Under the pieces are notes generated by a model. It was not told the origin of the DNA. It worked only from the letters and a program-made list of their open reading frames with translations, and ran no database searches. Shown piece after piece: positions 47,765-57,391 of a stretch of DNA of 64,000 nt. Both the position numbers and the translations under genes were made by a program. Source of the stretch: Sulfurimonas sp. HSL3-7. GTDB taxonomy: Bacteria; Campylobacterota; Campylobacteria; Campylobacterales; Sulfurimonadaceae. Positions within the stretch are counted from its first letter, which is position 1; each line of letters begins with the position of its first letter. Location of the stretch: assembly GCF_039645985.1 (NCBI RefSeq), contig NZ_CP147919.1, forward strand, positions 682,001 to 746,000. Reading direction: 5' to 3'.

Positions 47765-47861
47765 TGAGATTTTAACTTAATGTTTGCGTAATGATATCTC
47801 TTAATATGTTAGAAATCCTTGATATTTACCCAGCATTAATGCTTCTGTTGTTAAAATCTCA
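47765..47861. promoter_or_regulatory. long-range inverted repeat and palindrome upstream of bamA
   Basis: TGAGATTTTAAC (47765-47776) and its exact complement GTTAAAATCTCA (47850-47861) flank 73 bases. Within them AGCATTAATGCT (47832-47843) is a perfect 12-base palindrome. They lie 80-180 bases before bamA in the 316-base gap with tyrA. The remainder of the gap shows no gene. An operator pair or a leader-RNA stem is possible. Confidence 0.45.
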
Positions 47862-47941
47862 GCCTAAATTATGATACGAGTATTTCTAAAAAGCGCGGTG
47901 GTGACGAGCCGGTTTTTTAGAGATACTGACGAAAGATATGG

Positions 47942-50194
47942 ATGAAGCTTTTTCAAGCCGCCTCGGCCCTTTTACTTTCTTTGCCACTGTTTGCAACAAC
48001 GATCACCGATATTAAGTTTGTGGGGATGGTCCACATCTCCGAGTCTATTGCCAAAAGCATGTTAAAAGTCGAGGTGGGCGATGAACTTGATGTTGAAAAT
48101 GTTGATAAGAGTATAAAAGCATTCTTTGATCAGGGTTACTTTACCGATATCTGGGCTGATGAGGAGAATGGTGTCCTGACATTTCACTTTGTCGAAAAGC
48201 CGATCATCTCGAAGATCAAGATGAGCGGCTGGAAAGAGAGTGACAAAGAGGTTCAGGACTCCTTGCTGCAGATCAAAAAAGGGGCCCTGTATGATGATAA
48301 ACGTCTTCAGGCCGCTAAAAAACGCATCATCGAAGCCCTCTCGCAAGAGGGGAAGATCGACTCGGTCGTTGAAATAGAGACAGAGTACCTCGATAACGGC
48401 AGTGTCGCGGTCGAGTTCAAAGTCAACGAGGGTGAGACCATCATCATCGAAGCGATGCAGTATGAAGGTGTCGGAGGGTTGGAACCGGACGTTTTTGAAG
48501 CTTCTATCGCTAACAAAGCGCATCAGTGGATGGGATGGTTTTGGGGCCGTAACGACGGGAAGATGCAGCTGGCAGAACTGGGGTACGATCCGCTTCGTAT
48601 GCGTGATGTCTACATGCAGAACGGCTATCTTGATGCCAAAGTCGACGAGCCGTTCGTACGTGTCGATTTCGACTCATACACGGCGCAGATGAGCTATCAG
48701 GTCTCTGAAGGCAATGTCTACCGTACTAGTGGTATCGTGCTCTCTCAAGAGAAACAGGTGATCGATAATGAACTCTTGCGTGAAGTAGTCCAGCTGGAAC
48801 TGCAGGAACCTTTCAATATCAAGACCTTTCGTGAAGATGCTGACCGTATCAAGACAAAGATCGCGGATTTAGGTTATGCCTTTGTTGAGGTCGTGCCGGA
48901 TCTGCGTAAAGACAAAGAGAACAAAACTGTTGAGGTTGTTTTTCGCATTATGCCGGGCGAAAAGGTCTATATTCGCAACGTTGTCATTGCCGGTAACGGG
49001 CGTACTCTCGACCGAATTATCCGCCGTGAGCTCTACCTTGGACCGGGTGAACGTTATAACCTGACCGACCTTCGCGACTCTAAAAATGCGCTGGGGCGTA
49101 CCGGGTATTTCGAGAGTTCGACCATTGAAGAGAAGCGTATCGACGAAAAAACGATGGACCTTATTGTGAAAGTCAAAGAAGCACCGACAGGCAATGTCCA
49201 GCTCGGCGGCGGTTACGGCTCTTACGGCGGTATCTTGTTGAGCGTCGGGGTCAATGACCGTAACATCTTCGGCTCGGGTATCAATGTGGGGATCAAACTG
49301 GAACACTCTGAGCGTACGCAGAACTACTCGTTCAACATCTCGAACCCGCGTCTTAACGACAGTGACTTCAGCGGTAACTTTTCCATCTACAAATCGATCT
49401 ACGAGTATAATGACTATACGGTCCATACGGATGGGGTGACATTGGGTGCGGGCCACCGCTTCACACGTTTTATCTCGGGATATCTCGGTTACAACTACGC
49501 GGCCGTCAGTTACGAGGATATCGATCCGGAGTATTTTATACTCAACCCGCAGCTTGTTCGCTATTTTGAGAGCTATAACAAAAGCTCGGTCACGGTCAGT
49601 GCCAATTTCGACAACACCGATGACTATTATCTTCCGCGAAGCGGATGGGCGATCTCGCAGTCATTTGAAAAATCCGGTATCGGCGGGGATGCCAACTTCT
49701 TTAAAAGCCGTTCTACCCTGAACAAATACAACGGCTTGGAACCTTACCTCGGATTTGATGCTATCTTCCGTTTCAAGGGGCGTTTTTATGCTGCAGCAGA
49801 CACCGGCTTTTTGCCGCAGGCTGAAGGTTTTTATATGGGCGGCCTTGGTTCGGTACGCGGATATGAGTCCTACTCATTGCCGTATATTATAGATGAAGAG
49901 GGTAATGCCGTGCGTGTATCAGCGACACAGACCGCTTCAAGCAACATTGAGGTGAGCTTTCCGCTTGTACCGAAAGCCAAAATGCGTTTTTCCGTCTTTT
50001 ACGACCTGGGGTGGATCAAAACAGACCGTCCTGAGCTTGGCAATGTGCCCGAAATGTTTCGTATGGGATACGGCGCAGGTCTGGAGTGGTTCTCACCGGT
50101 AGGACCTCTTCAGCTGGTCTTCGCGAACCCTGTCAATGCGGACAGCAATGATAATATCTCCCACTTTGAGTTCACCATCGGACAGCGTTTTTAA
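47942..50194 (+). CDS. bamA: outer membrane protein assembly factor BamA
   Basis: 750 aa. Signal peptide (LFQAASALLLSLPLFATT), five POTRA domains to about residue 410 (starting ITDIKFVGMVHISESIAKSML), then the 16-strand barrel with GGGYGSYGGILLSVGVNDRNIFGSG, the lid-loop VRGYE motif (GGLGSVRGYESYSLPY) and a terminal Phe (FTIGQRF). Inserts beta-barrel proteins in the outer membrane; essential. Starts with its own regulatory region. Confidence 0.97.
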   Translation: MKLFQAASALLLSLPLFATTITDIKFVGMVHISESIAKSMLKVEVGDELDVENVDKSIKAFFDQGYFTDIWADEENGVLTFHFVEKPIISKIKMSGWKESDKEVQDSLLQIKKGALYDDKRLQAAKKRIIEALSQEGKIDSVVEIETEYLDNGSVAVEFKVNEGETIIIEAMQYEGVGGLEPDVFEASIANKAHQWMGWFWGRNDGKMQLAELGYDPLRMRDVYMQNGYLDAKVDEPFVRVDFDSYTAQMSYQVSEGNVYRTSGIVLSQEKQVIDNELLREVVQLELQEPFNIKTFREDADRIKTKIADLGYAFVEVVPDLRKDKENKTVEVVFRIMPGEKVYIRNVVIAGNGRTLDRIIRRELYLGPGERYNLTDLRDSKNALGRTGYFESSTIEEKRIDEKTMDLIVKVKEAPTGNVQLGGGYGSYGGILLSVGVNDRNIFGSGINVGIKLEHSERTQNYSFNISNPRLNDSDFSGNFSIYKSIYEYNDYTVHTDGVTLGAGHRFTRFISGYLGYNYAAVSYEDIDPEYFILNPQLVRYFESYNKSSVTVSANFDNTDDYYLPRSGWAISQSFEKSGIGGDANFFKSRSTLNKYNGLEPYLGFDAIFRFKGRFYAAADTGFLPQAEGFYMGGLGSVRGYESYSLPYIIDEEGNAVRVSATQTASSNIEVSFPLVPKAKMRFSVFYDLGWIKTDRPELGNVPEMFRMGYGAGLEWFSPVGPLQLVFANPVNADSNDNISHFEFTIGQRF

Positions 50195-50259
50195 TCAGAC
50201 TCATTGACGCTGTGCAGCTTCGACGTCGCTGCCGATCTCTCTCTGTAAAAAGAGCGGGC

Positions 50260-51726
50260 TCAAAGAGCGAACGCAACCTTTATCGTGTCGTCGCCTAGAG
50301 CAAGAACACTCTCCTTGGCCAAATAGGCCAATCTTTTATTAGGTACTACTACCAGGGTGCTGTTTTCTACTCGCAGTTCAAAATCGATTTTCGAAGGATG
50401 ATCGGTAAGCAACGCATCCGAAAGCGCCAAGAGATAGCTCAGTTTTTTGATGGTATCTATTGACGGAAGCAGGACTTGATACTCTGCGATGTAACTCTTC
50501 TTCGGGCTTTTCCCGAGCTGATAGAGCAGCAGCATGGAGATCAGGGCAATCTCCTGATGGGTATAACCGTACTCAAGGGCGCTCAAGGCAAGATAATGAC
50601 TGTGCTGTTGATAGTGGTAGAAGTTATGCGCGGCCCCGACCTTGGCAAGTTTGGCCGCGATCAGGAGGCTTTTCTCTAATGTCGGATCAAGCGCGAGTTC
50701 CTGATGTAAAAGCATGAAAAGTCTTTTTGTCAGTTTGACACGGAGATTACGCTGCGCGGCATTATGGCTGTGCTGATCCAGCAGATAGGTGAGTGATGGA
50801 TTGAAGTTTTCAGGAAAGACATCTTTGTTATGGCGCAGAAGATCACTAAGATAGAGGCCTTCCCTTAAGCCGACACCGCTTGAAATGAGTCTTTTGGCCC
50901 CTACTTTTTTGATGATGCGCAGCAAAATAAGGGTACCGGGCTTGATGACATCGTAACGCTCTTTTTTAACACCGAGCGCTTTGAGTGCGGCCGTATCTTT
51001 CGCATTGATGATCTTTTCGCCTAAAGCAACCATATCCTCGGCATTGAAAGTAAAACCGTGCAGTTTATCAAGAGGATGGGCTTTCTTTTTCATTATGATC
51101 TGTGCCAACGCACGAAAGGTTCCCCCGACCCCGATGATATCCTCTTGATTACCTGCTTTAAGGCCTTCAAGTACACTGTCGATATAGGCCTTTGCCCCTT
51201 TGATGTCGTTCTTGTCAAAAAAGAGCTCTTTGAGCCTCACGGTTCCCAGGTCCAGTGAATCCGAGGAGAGCACTTTGGCATCTTGCGTACAGGCATACTC
51301 CGTGGAGCCGCCGCCGATATCCAGCGTCATAGCATCCTTCAGCGGAAGCAGATTGGCACAGGCGATCCCGCCAAGATAAGCCTCCCTTTCACCGCTGATC
51401 ACTTTGATATTAAGGCCCAACTCTTTTCGAACCCGCGACAGAAAACTTTTTTTATTGTTTGCATCACGCACGGCAGATGTAGCAACGCAGAGTATCTTAC
51501 GCGCGTCATAGGAGTGGGCTATCTGCATAAAGTCCCTAAGTGCAGAGATGGCACGCTGGATTGGCTCTTCTTGAAGTTCACCGCCGTTCTGGTAGGCGTT
51601 TTCAGAGATGCGTACACGTGATTTGACCTCGTGTAGCAGGTGGAAAGCAAAGCGGCTTGTCTTTTCCATAATGATCATGCGGACAGAGTTGGAACCAATA
51701 TCAATAACTGCGGTGCGTTTTGCCAT
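50260..51726 (-). CDS. Ppx/GppA family exopolyphosphatase / pppGpp phosphohydrolase
   Basis: 488 aa. Sugar-kinase-like ATPase fold: VIDIGSNSVRMIIME (phosphate 1), LCVATSAVRDANN, catalytic Glu in ISGEREAYLGG, MTLDIGGGSTEYA (phosphate 2), then an HD-like helical domain (residues about 310-488). Degrades polyphosphate or pppGpp; which one cannot be told. Start at 51726 (MAKRTAVIDIGS) is preferred to 51741, as the family begins just before VIDIGS. Confidence 0.88.
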   Translation of the reverse strand: MAKRTAVIDIGSNSVRMIIMEKTSRFAFHLLHEVKSRVRISENAYQNGGELQEEPIQRAISALRDFMQIAHSYDARKILCVATSAVRDANNKKSFLSRVRKELGLNIKVISGEREAYLGGIACANLLPLKDAMTLDIGGGSTEYACTQDAKVLSSDSLDLGTVRLKELFFDKNDIKGAKAYIDSVLEGLKAGNQEDIIGVGGTFRALAQIIMKKKAHPLDKLHGFTFNAEDMVALGEKIINAKDTAALKALGVKKERYDVIKPGTLILLRIIKKVGAKRLISSGVGLREGLYLSDLLRHNKDVFPENFNPSLTYLLDQHSHNAAQRNLRVKLTKRLFMLLHQELALDPTLEKSLLIAAKLAKVGAAHNFYHYQQHSHYLALSALEYGYTHQEIALISMLLLYQLGKSPKKSYIAEYQVLLPSIDTIKKLSYLLALSDALLTDHPSKIDFELRVENSTLVVVPNKRLAYLAKESVLALGDDTIKVAFAL

Positions 51727-51832
51727 ACTGTTGTGCCTCAAAGATGAGCCAATTGTTAGGAACTGACTCGAAATAGTTATGGAGATATTATAGGTAAAGG
51801 GGAGTTAAGGGAGGGTAAGAGAGAAGAGGAAA

Positions 51833-52090
51833 TTACTCTTCATACTCTTTAAGGATTTGTGCATATTTGAACTGAAGCTCGGGAATGGTTTCAACATTGT
51901 CTTTATCGAGCTCAAAGCAGTCAACCGGGCAAACGGCGATACAGGCAGGTTCATCATAGACGCCGACACACTCTGTACAACGGTCCGGATCGACGATATA
52001 GATCGGGTCGCCTTCTTCAATAGCCTCAGTCGGGCATTCTTCGCGGCAGGCATCACACGCAATACATTCATCATTAATCAAAAGTGCCAT
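51833..52090 (-). CDS. 2[4Fe-4S] ferredoxin, Allochromatium type
   Basis: 85 aa. First cluster CxxCxxCxxxCP (Cys9, 12, 15, 19); second CxxCx8CxxxC (Cys38, 41, 50, 54) plus an extra Cys58. The eight-residue insertion and the C-terminal helix (LDKDNVETIPELQFKYAQIL) are characteristic of Allochromatium-type ferredoxins with very low and split potentials. Electron carrier for oxidoreductases, for example pyruvate:ferredoxin oxidoreductase in the reductive TCA cycle; that partner is not in this window. Confidence 0.93.
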   Translation of the reverse strand: MALLINDECIACDACREECPTEAIEEGDPIYIVDPDRCTECVGVYDEPACIAVCPVDCFELDKDNVETIPELQFKYAQILKEYEE

Positions 52091-52218
52091 CGTAAACCTT
52101 ATGGAGGACGTTAGTATAAGTCCTGAAAATATTTCTTGCCCGATTTATAACAAAAGAAAGCTTGAAGTAATTTGAAACGAAAAATGAAATCCAGAAGCCT
52201 TAGTTTATCACCTAAAAA

Positions 52219-53520
52219 TTACTTTGATTTGATAGGAAGTATACAGTGGAGTTTTGAGCGCAGCAGCAGCGAAGCAACAGTACCGGAATGATCATCGCGG
52301 TTTCTAAGCTCCAGTTCACCCCCAAGTGCATCCGCTGCACTTTTTGCCAAAAAGAGTCCGAGGCCCGCACCGGATTTGTTCCCCTGGCGTTTAAACGGGG
52401 CAAAGAGATCGACGGTATCATCGATTCCGCACCCCTCATCAATCACTTCGATCAGAAGCCCCTCGTCATTAAGACGGCTCTGCAGCAAGACTTTTTTTCC
52501 CTTCGGGGTGAATTTCAGCGCATTTTGTAAGAGGTTCTGGATGATCTGGTTGAGAAGACTCTCTTGGAGGATCGCCATAAAGGCGTTGGGCTCGAAATGC
52601 ATCTGTAGTTCTTTGCCTTCTGACTCGGCCAGAAGGGCAAAATCATTGGCCTTGCGCCTCAAGATAGCGATGACGTCAGCTTGTATCGGTGTCTCAAGCT
52701 GTGCACCTTCCTGCCGACCGATGTTCAGGATGCTTGCAACAATAGCATTCATCTCGTCTATGGTTTTGTTGTTGACTTTGATCGCGTCGACGTACTCTTC
52801 GGGTGAGCGTTTTTTTATCAAGGTGACCTGGTTTTTGAGTTTCATCACCGCGAGAGGTGTTTTAAGTTCATGGGCGGCTCCGATAAAAAGCTCTTTTTGG
52901 TACTTTACGAAGTTCTGAATTCGGTTGATCAGATGGTTGATGCTTTCACCCAAAGAGATAAACTCATCGGGCAGCTCCTGTACGACAAGAGGGCGTATCA
53001 TATGTTCATTCATATTTGAGAGACGTTTGTTGAGTCCCGTAATCGGTGCGATAAGCATCTTGGAGAAGATGATCGCATAGACAATGACCAGAAGGAAACC
53101 GATAGCATTGATGATAAAGATGGAGTTGAGAATTTTTTTAAGCAGCTGTTTGGTCGGTGTGATGTTCTTGCTTATTTTGATATAACTGTCTTCTATGAGG
53201 TTGAAAGGGTAGAGCAAGATGATTAAAGTCTGTGCATCACTCTCCATCTCGTAAAAATCGATCTGTTGCTGTTCAGTGTGACGGTTGACCAGTTCAACCG
53301 TCAAGCCGAGCATCGCATCATTGCTGTTCTCCTGCGCGTCGACCAGAGATTTGTAGGAACAGATATTTTCTGCAATACCCAAAAGCTCATTGCGTTTTTC
53401 ATCATAGATCGAAGATTGAATGAAAAGATAGAGTATGGAGGAGAATATTATCATCAGGGCAACGGAGGCGATGATCAGTTGAATAAGGAAACGGCTTCGG
53501 ATACTGCGCTGTGAAAACAA
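52219..53520 (-). CDS. sensor histidine kinase
   Basis: 433 aa. Span 1 (about 13-33), periplasmic sensor domain of about 120 residues, span 2 (FIINAIGFLLVIVYAIIFS), HAMP-like segment, HisKA with GAAHELKTPLAVMKLK (phospho-His), N-box LLQNALKFTPKG, G1 VIDEGCGIDD, G2 GAGLGLFLAKSAADALGG. All catalytic boxes present. TTG start with GAGAGG upstream. Lies 189 bases downstream of the HsrA-like regulator on the same strand, so they are a likely pair. Confidence 0.92.
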   Translation of the reverse strand: MFSQRSIRSRFLIQLIIASVALMIIFSSILYLFIQSSIYDEKRNELLGIAENICSYKSLVDAQENSNDAMLGLTVELVNRHTEQQQIDFYEMESDAQTLIILLYPFNLIEDSYIKISKNITPTKQLLKKILNSIFIINAIGFLLVIVYAIIFSKMLIAPITGLNKRLSNMNEHMIRPLVVQELPDEFISLGESINHLINRIQNFVKYQKELFIGAAHELKTPLAVMKLKNQVTLIKKRSPEEYVDAIKVNNKTIDEMNAIVASILNIGRQEGAQLETPIQADVIAILRRKANDFALLAESEGKELQMHFEPNAFMAILQESLLNQIIQNLLQNALKFTPKGKKVLLQSRLNDEGLLIEVIDEGCGIDDTVDLFAPFKRQGNKSGAGLGLFLAKSAADALGGELELRNRDDHSGTVASLLLRSKLHCILPIKSK

Positions 53521-53709
53521 AATGACCTCTCTACGTTGAAGGCGACTCCAGAAATCTTTGCGATGTCAGAAATGCTGTTAGGTTGATTTAATGGTTATAT
53601 TCTAACAAATATAATACTTTTTTTTGATTAGAGTTGATGCCAGAGAAGTAAATAAAAAAAAAGGAGGGAATTGGAGACAAAGGAGAAATTTCCCCTCTGT
53701 TGAAAAAGC

Positions 53710-54381
53710 TTACGCTTCTTTAGGGAAGCAGAAGCGGTAACCGCGGCGACGCACGGTCTCGATTGTCGTGATGTTAAGCGGTTTGTCCATTTTTTGACGG
53801 ATCTGATTGATCGCGACTTCGATAACGTTTGGCGTTACCAACTCCGGCTCTTCCCAGATCGCGTCAAGGAGCTGCTCTTTGGAGACGATCTGATCGCGGT
53901 GACGGGCAAGGTGTGTCAGTACTTCAAAAGGCTTGCCTTTAAGCTCGATCTCGATGTTGTTATAGACGATCTTCTCCTCTTCAGGATTGATGATAAGGTC
54001 GTCGATCTCAATAATGTTGCTGCCGCCGAAACGAAGCTGCGCCTCAATGCGCGCAACAAGGACATCAAAATCAAAAGGTTTGCGAATATAATCGTCAGCG
54101 CCTGCTTTTAATGCTGTGATCTCGCTTTCGTTGTCATCACGGGCCGAAAGTACGACCACTTTTGTTTTTGGCGTGTTTGATTTGATATCAGGGATAATGT
54201 CAACGCTGTTTCCGTCCGGAAGCATCCAGTCCATCAGTACGAGGTCATAATTACGAATGTCAAGGTAATATTCACCATCTTTAAGTGTCTCAACGACATC
54301 GCTTTGATAGCCAAACTCTTTAAGACCTTCTGCCAAAGTTTTATTCAGTGTAACTTCATCTTCAATGATTAAAATGCGCAT
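53710..54381 (-). CDS. OmpR-family response regulator, HsrA-like
   Basis: 223 aa. Receiver: IIEDE (acidic pocket), Asp51 in LVLMDWMLPDG, VLSARD (Thr/Ser switch) and KP lysine (DDYIRKPFDF). DNA-binding winged helix from about residue 125. The stretch GKPFEVLTHLARHRDQIVSKEQ, LLDAIWEEPE, TPNVIEVAINQIRQKMDKPL and TVRRRGYRFC is, from memory, almost the same as in Helicobacter/Campylobacter HsrA (HP1043/Cj0355). Those lack a normal phosphorylation site; this protein keeps it. ATG start with GAGGTAAT upstream. Confidence 0.92.
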   Translation of the reverse strand: MRILIIEDEVTLNKTLAEGLKEFGYQSDVVETLKDGEYYLDIRNYDLVLMDWMLPDGNSVDIIPDIKSNTPKTKVVVLSARDDNESEITALKAGADDYIRKPFDFDVLVARIEAQLRFGGSNIIEIDDLIINPEEEKIVYNNIEIELKGKPFEVLTHLARHRDQIVSKEQLLDAIWEEPELVTPNVIEVAINQIRQKMDKPLNITTIETVRRRGYRFCFPKEA

Positions 54382-54461
54382 GCATTACCTCATAAATTTT
54401 AATTTTGTGGGCGGAATTATAGCATAGTTTTAGGAAAATTTAATATTTTTTTAAATTTATT

Positions 54462-54785
54462 TTAAAAAATGAAACTTTCGGAGAGTGAAACCTCGCAGTT
54501 TGGGAGGATATCCGGTTTAGAAATTTCTAAGGTTAAGTTCTTTATCAGCGGAAATTCTGTTTTTAATGAGTTTTTTAGAGACAAAAGCGCTTCTTCGATC
54601 AATTCGAATTTTTTTTCTTTCATCTCTTTTTGAAGATGTGCTGCGACTTCGGCATAGTTGAGGAACTCTTGGTCGTAGTCGTACTCAATAGTGCAATTGA
54701 TACGGACTTTTTGTTCTTCGACCCGTTCAAGGTCAAGGATCCCGATAATGGTCTCAAATTCCAGATCTTTGATCTTGATCTGCAT
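54462..54785 (-). CDS. folB: dihydroneopterin aldolase
   Basis: 107 aa. Starts IKIKDLEFETIIGILDLERVEEQKVRI, the normal FolB beginning (the G-x-x-x-x-E-R-x-x-x-Q-x-x motif). Later FELIEEALLSLKNSL and LTLEISKPDILPNCEVSLS. Makes 6-hydroxymethyl-dihydropterin in folate synthesis. Two bases after plsY on the same strand, so one transcript. Slightly shorter than usual (about 120). Confidence 0.85.
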   Translation of the reverse strand: MQIKIKDLEFETIIGILDLERVEEQKVRINCTIEYDYDQEFLNYAEVAAHLQKEMKEKKFELIEEALLSLKNSLKTEFPLIKNLTLEISKPDILPNCEVSLSESFIF

Positions 54786-54787
54786 GC

Positions 54788-55402
54788 TTAAACGACCGCC
54801 TTCTCTTCACCTTTGACAAGGCGGACAATATTGGGAATATGTTTGTAGAAAAGAATGATGGTAATGATAACGACAGGGGCGTGTGCCATCTCCGGATGAA
54901 TAAAAAATGATGCAACAAGCAGGGCAATAACACCGGTAAGCGATGAGATGGATGAGATCTTCAGCGTTTTGGCCATGACAGCCCAGACTACGATCCCTAC
55001 CAAGGTCTCCAGAGGCAGCATTACCATCAGTACCCCCATACCTGTTGCGATTCCTTTTCCCCCTTCGAACCAGAGGTAGGGACTGAAACAGTGGCCGATA
55101 ACCGCCAAGACCGCGACACCCCAAAGTGTCGACTCCGGCATGCCTGCAAACATCGCTGCCAGAAGTACGGCGATCCCTTTTAGTGCGTCAAGCAGGAGGG
55201 TCGCGGCTCCCAGCTTTTTAGCCAGTGCCGGGTTGCTCTCTTTGACGACACGCAAAACATTGGTCGCACCGATGCTTTTAGAACCGCTCTCTTTGACGTT
55301 GACACCGGCAAAAAATCTGGCAAGTAACAGCCCGAAGGGAATCCCGCCGACAAGATAGGCGGCAATATAAAACTGTGCGTTGATATTGAAAAGAAAATCC
55401 AT
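54788..55402 (-). CDS. plsY: glycerol-3-phosphate acyltransferase PlsY
   Basis: 204 aa inner-membrane enzyme that transfers the acyl group from acyl phosphate to glycerol 3-phosphate, first step of phospholipid synthesis. Seen: YLVGGIPFGLLLAR, DVKESGSKSIGATNVLR in pattern (the GS-G-NxGATNVLR motif, here with KSIGATNV), HCFSPYLWFEGGKGIATGMGV, and several spans. All three PlsY motifs are recognisable. Confidence 0.94.
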   Translation of the reverse strand: MDFLFNINAQFYIAAYLVGGIPFGLLLARFFAGVNVKESGSKSIGATNVLRVVKESNPALAKKLGAATLLLDALKGIAVLLAAMFAGMPESTLWGVAVLAVIGHCFSPYLWFEGGKGIATGMGVLMVMLPLETLVGIVVWAVMAKTLKISSISSLTGVIALLVASFFIHPEMAHAPVVIITIILFYKHIPNIVRLVKGEEKAVV

Positions 55403-55567
55403 GTTTTTGTTGACCTCAATGTTGAGAAATGTGGGTGGATTTTACTTTAAAGCATGTTACATCTGGATAAATTGACGAAAAAAATAGATTGCTAACTACA
55501 ACTTTGTTATAATCGCGAATCGATATCAATATAAAGTGATATGCGCTTTATTGTACAAGGACTGTGT

Positions 55568-56566
55568 TTGAACTACACAACCGAAGAACTCAAAGAGAAG
55601 ATCAACGATCTTAAAAAACGTCTTGATGTGACTGTTGTCGCGCACTTTTATCAGCGTGACGAGGTCTTCGAGATGGGTGATATTACCGGTGATTCACTGG
55701 AACTCGCCAAAAAAACGATGGCGGATGATGCGGAGTACGTCGTTTTCTGCGGTGTCGCGTTTATGGGGCAGAGTGTCAAGGTGCTCAGTCCGGAGAAACG
55801 GGTACTGATGCCGAAACTTGCCTGTTGTGCGATGGCACGTATGATCGATTCAATGTATTACGATGACGCGGTCAAAGCAATGGAAGAGCAGGGAATTGCC
55901 AAAGAGAACATCCTGCCGATCACCTATATCAACTCCAACGCCGACGTCAAAGCCAAAGTGGGCAAGATGGGCGGCATGGTCTGCACCAGCTCCAATGCGA
56001 AGATGATCATCGAAAAGGCGCTTGAAGAGGGCAAAAAGATTCTTTTTGTGCCGGACCGATGTCTGGGACAGAATATCGCACATATGATGGGCCTGAAATC
56101 AGCGGTGATCGGTGAAGACGAAGATCTCGCAAGCGCCGATATCATCTGTTATAACGGTTTTTGTTCGGTCCATCAGCTTTTCAGTGTTGATGATGTCGCT
56201 TTCTACCGTAAAAAATACCCGGGCATCAAGATCGCGGTGCATCCGGAGTGCGACCCCTCTGTCTGTGCTGTAGCGGATTTTGTAGGCTCAACCTCGCAGC
56301 TGATCAAATACATCGCCGACCTCGATCCCGAACAGAAGGTGGCCGTGGGTACGGAGTTCAACCTGGTCAACCGCCTGCGTAAGAAAAATACCTACGTCCT
56401 CTCTTCGACCAAGCCGGAATGCCCGACGATGAACGAGACGACACTGGAAGATCTTTACCTGACGCTTAAATCGATTGAAGACGGTGAGCCGATCAACGAG
56501 ATCTTTATCGACGAAGAGACCCGAAAATGGGCTAAAGTCGCTCTTGACAGAATGTTGGCGCTATGA
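55568..56566 (+). CDS. nadA: quinolinate synthase
   Basis: 332 aa from the TTG at 55568. Condenses iminoaspartate and dihydroxyacetone phosphate to quinolinate with a [4Fe-4S] cluster. Conserved: VVAHFYQRDEV, ITGDSLELAKK, VFCGVAFM (Cys), MVCTSSNA (Cys), HPECDPSV, GTEFNLVNRL, TKPECPTMNETTL (Cys). TTG has AAGGA six bases upstream and gives the usual start NYTTEELKEKI; an ATG 27 bases earlier has no site. A TATAAT lies at 55508-55513. Four-base overlap with nadC. Confidence 0.95.
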   Translation: MNYTTEELKEKINDLKKRLDVTVVAHFYQRDEVFEMGDITGDSLELAKKTMADDAEYVVFCGVAFMGQSVKVLSPEKRVLMPKLACCAMARMIDSMYYDDAVKAMEEQGIAKENILPITYINSNADVKAKVGKMGGMVCTSSNAKMIIEKALEEGKKILFVPDRCLGQNIAHMMGLKSAVIGEDEDLASADIICYNGFCSVHQLFSVDDVAFYRKKYPGIKIAVHPECDPSVCAVADFVGSTSQLIKYIADLDPEQKVAVGTEFNLVNRLRKKNTYVLSSTKPECPTMNETTLEDLYLTLKSIEDGEPINEIFIDEETRKWAKVALDRMLAL

Positions 56567-57378
56567 TCAGGAAGTTTGTACTCGAAACCCTGGCGGAGGA
56601 TGTCGGACGGGGTGATCTCTACGCATTGGTCTTCGAAGCACAAGCAGCATCGGCCAACATCATGGCCAAAAGTGACGGTGTCTTGGCGGGTGTAAAGTAT
56701 TGTGATGTTCTGGCCAAAGAAGAGGGACTTTCAGTCACCTGGTTTAAAAACGATGGCGATACCTTTGCCAAAGGCGATCAGATAGCGCTCGTGGAGAGCG
56801 ATTCGCACACGCTATTGAAGTGCGAACGCACCCTGCTCAATATGCTGCTGCATGCCTCCTCCATCGCCACGCTGACACGCCGTTTTGCCGATATCGTCAA
56901 ACCCTACGGCACGCGTCTGTTGGACACACGCAAGACCCGTCCGATGCTGCGCGTCTTTGAGAAGTATGCGACGCGCTGCGGCGGTGCCGTCAACCACAGA
57001 ATGGGGCTTGATGACTGCCTGATGCTGAAAGATACGCATCTGAAGACCATTGATGATCTTGACGCATTCATGGCCGAGGCGCGTCTGAAGATCCCGTTTA
57101 CCTCAAAGATCGAGATCGAGGCGGAGACGTTTGCGCAGGCGAAGATGTTTATGGCGGCGGGTGCGGATATCGTGATGTGTGACAACATGACACCGGAACA
57201 GTTGGCGGAAGTGGTCGGCTATAAACAGGCCCATTACCCGGGTGTTCTGCTCGAAGCCAGCGGCAATATCTCTCTGGAGACGATCGAGGCCTATGCTAAA
57301 ACGGGTGTCGACGCGATCAGTTCGGGTGCTTTGATCCATCAAGCCAACTGGATCGATCTTTCGATGAAAGTCAATTAG
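56563..57378 (+). CDS. nadC: nicotinate-nucleotide pyrophosphorylase
   Basis: 271 aa. Converts quinolinate and PRPP to nicotinate mononucleotide, the step after NadA. Conserved: EDVGRGDL, LNMLLHASSIATLT, LDTRKTRPMLR, KYATRCGGAVNHRMGL, LKDTH, IEIEAETFAQA, DIVMCDNM, EASGNISLETI, GVDAISSGALIH. Normal length. Overlaps nadA by ATGA. Confidence 0.96.
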   Translation: MIRKFVLETLAEDVGRGDLYALVFEAQAASANIMAKSDGVLAGVKYCDVLAKEEGLSVTWFKNDGDTFAKGDQIALVESDSHTLLKCERTLLNMLLHASSIATLTRRFADIVKPYGTRLLDTRKTRPMLRVFEKYATRCGGAVNHRMGLDDCLMLKDTHLKTIDDLDAFMAEARLKIPFTSKIEIEAETFAQAKMFMAAGADIVMCDNMTPEQLAEVVGYKQAHYPGVLLEASGNISLETIEAYAKTGVDAISSGALIHQANWIDLSMKVN

Positions 57379-57391
57379 GGTAGCGGCACCT

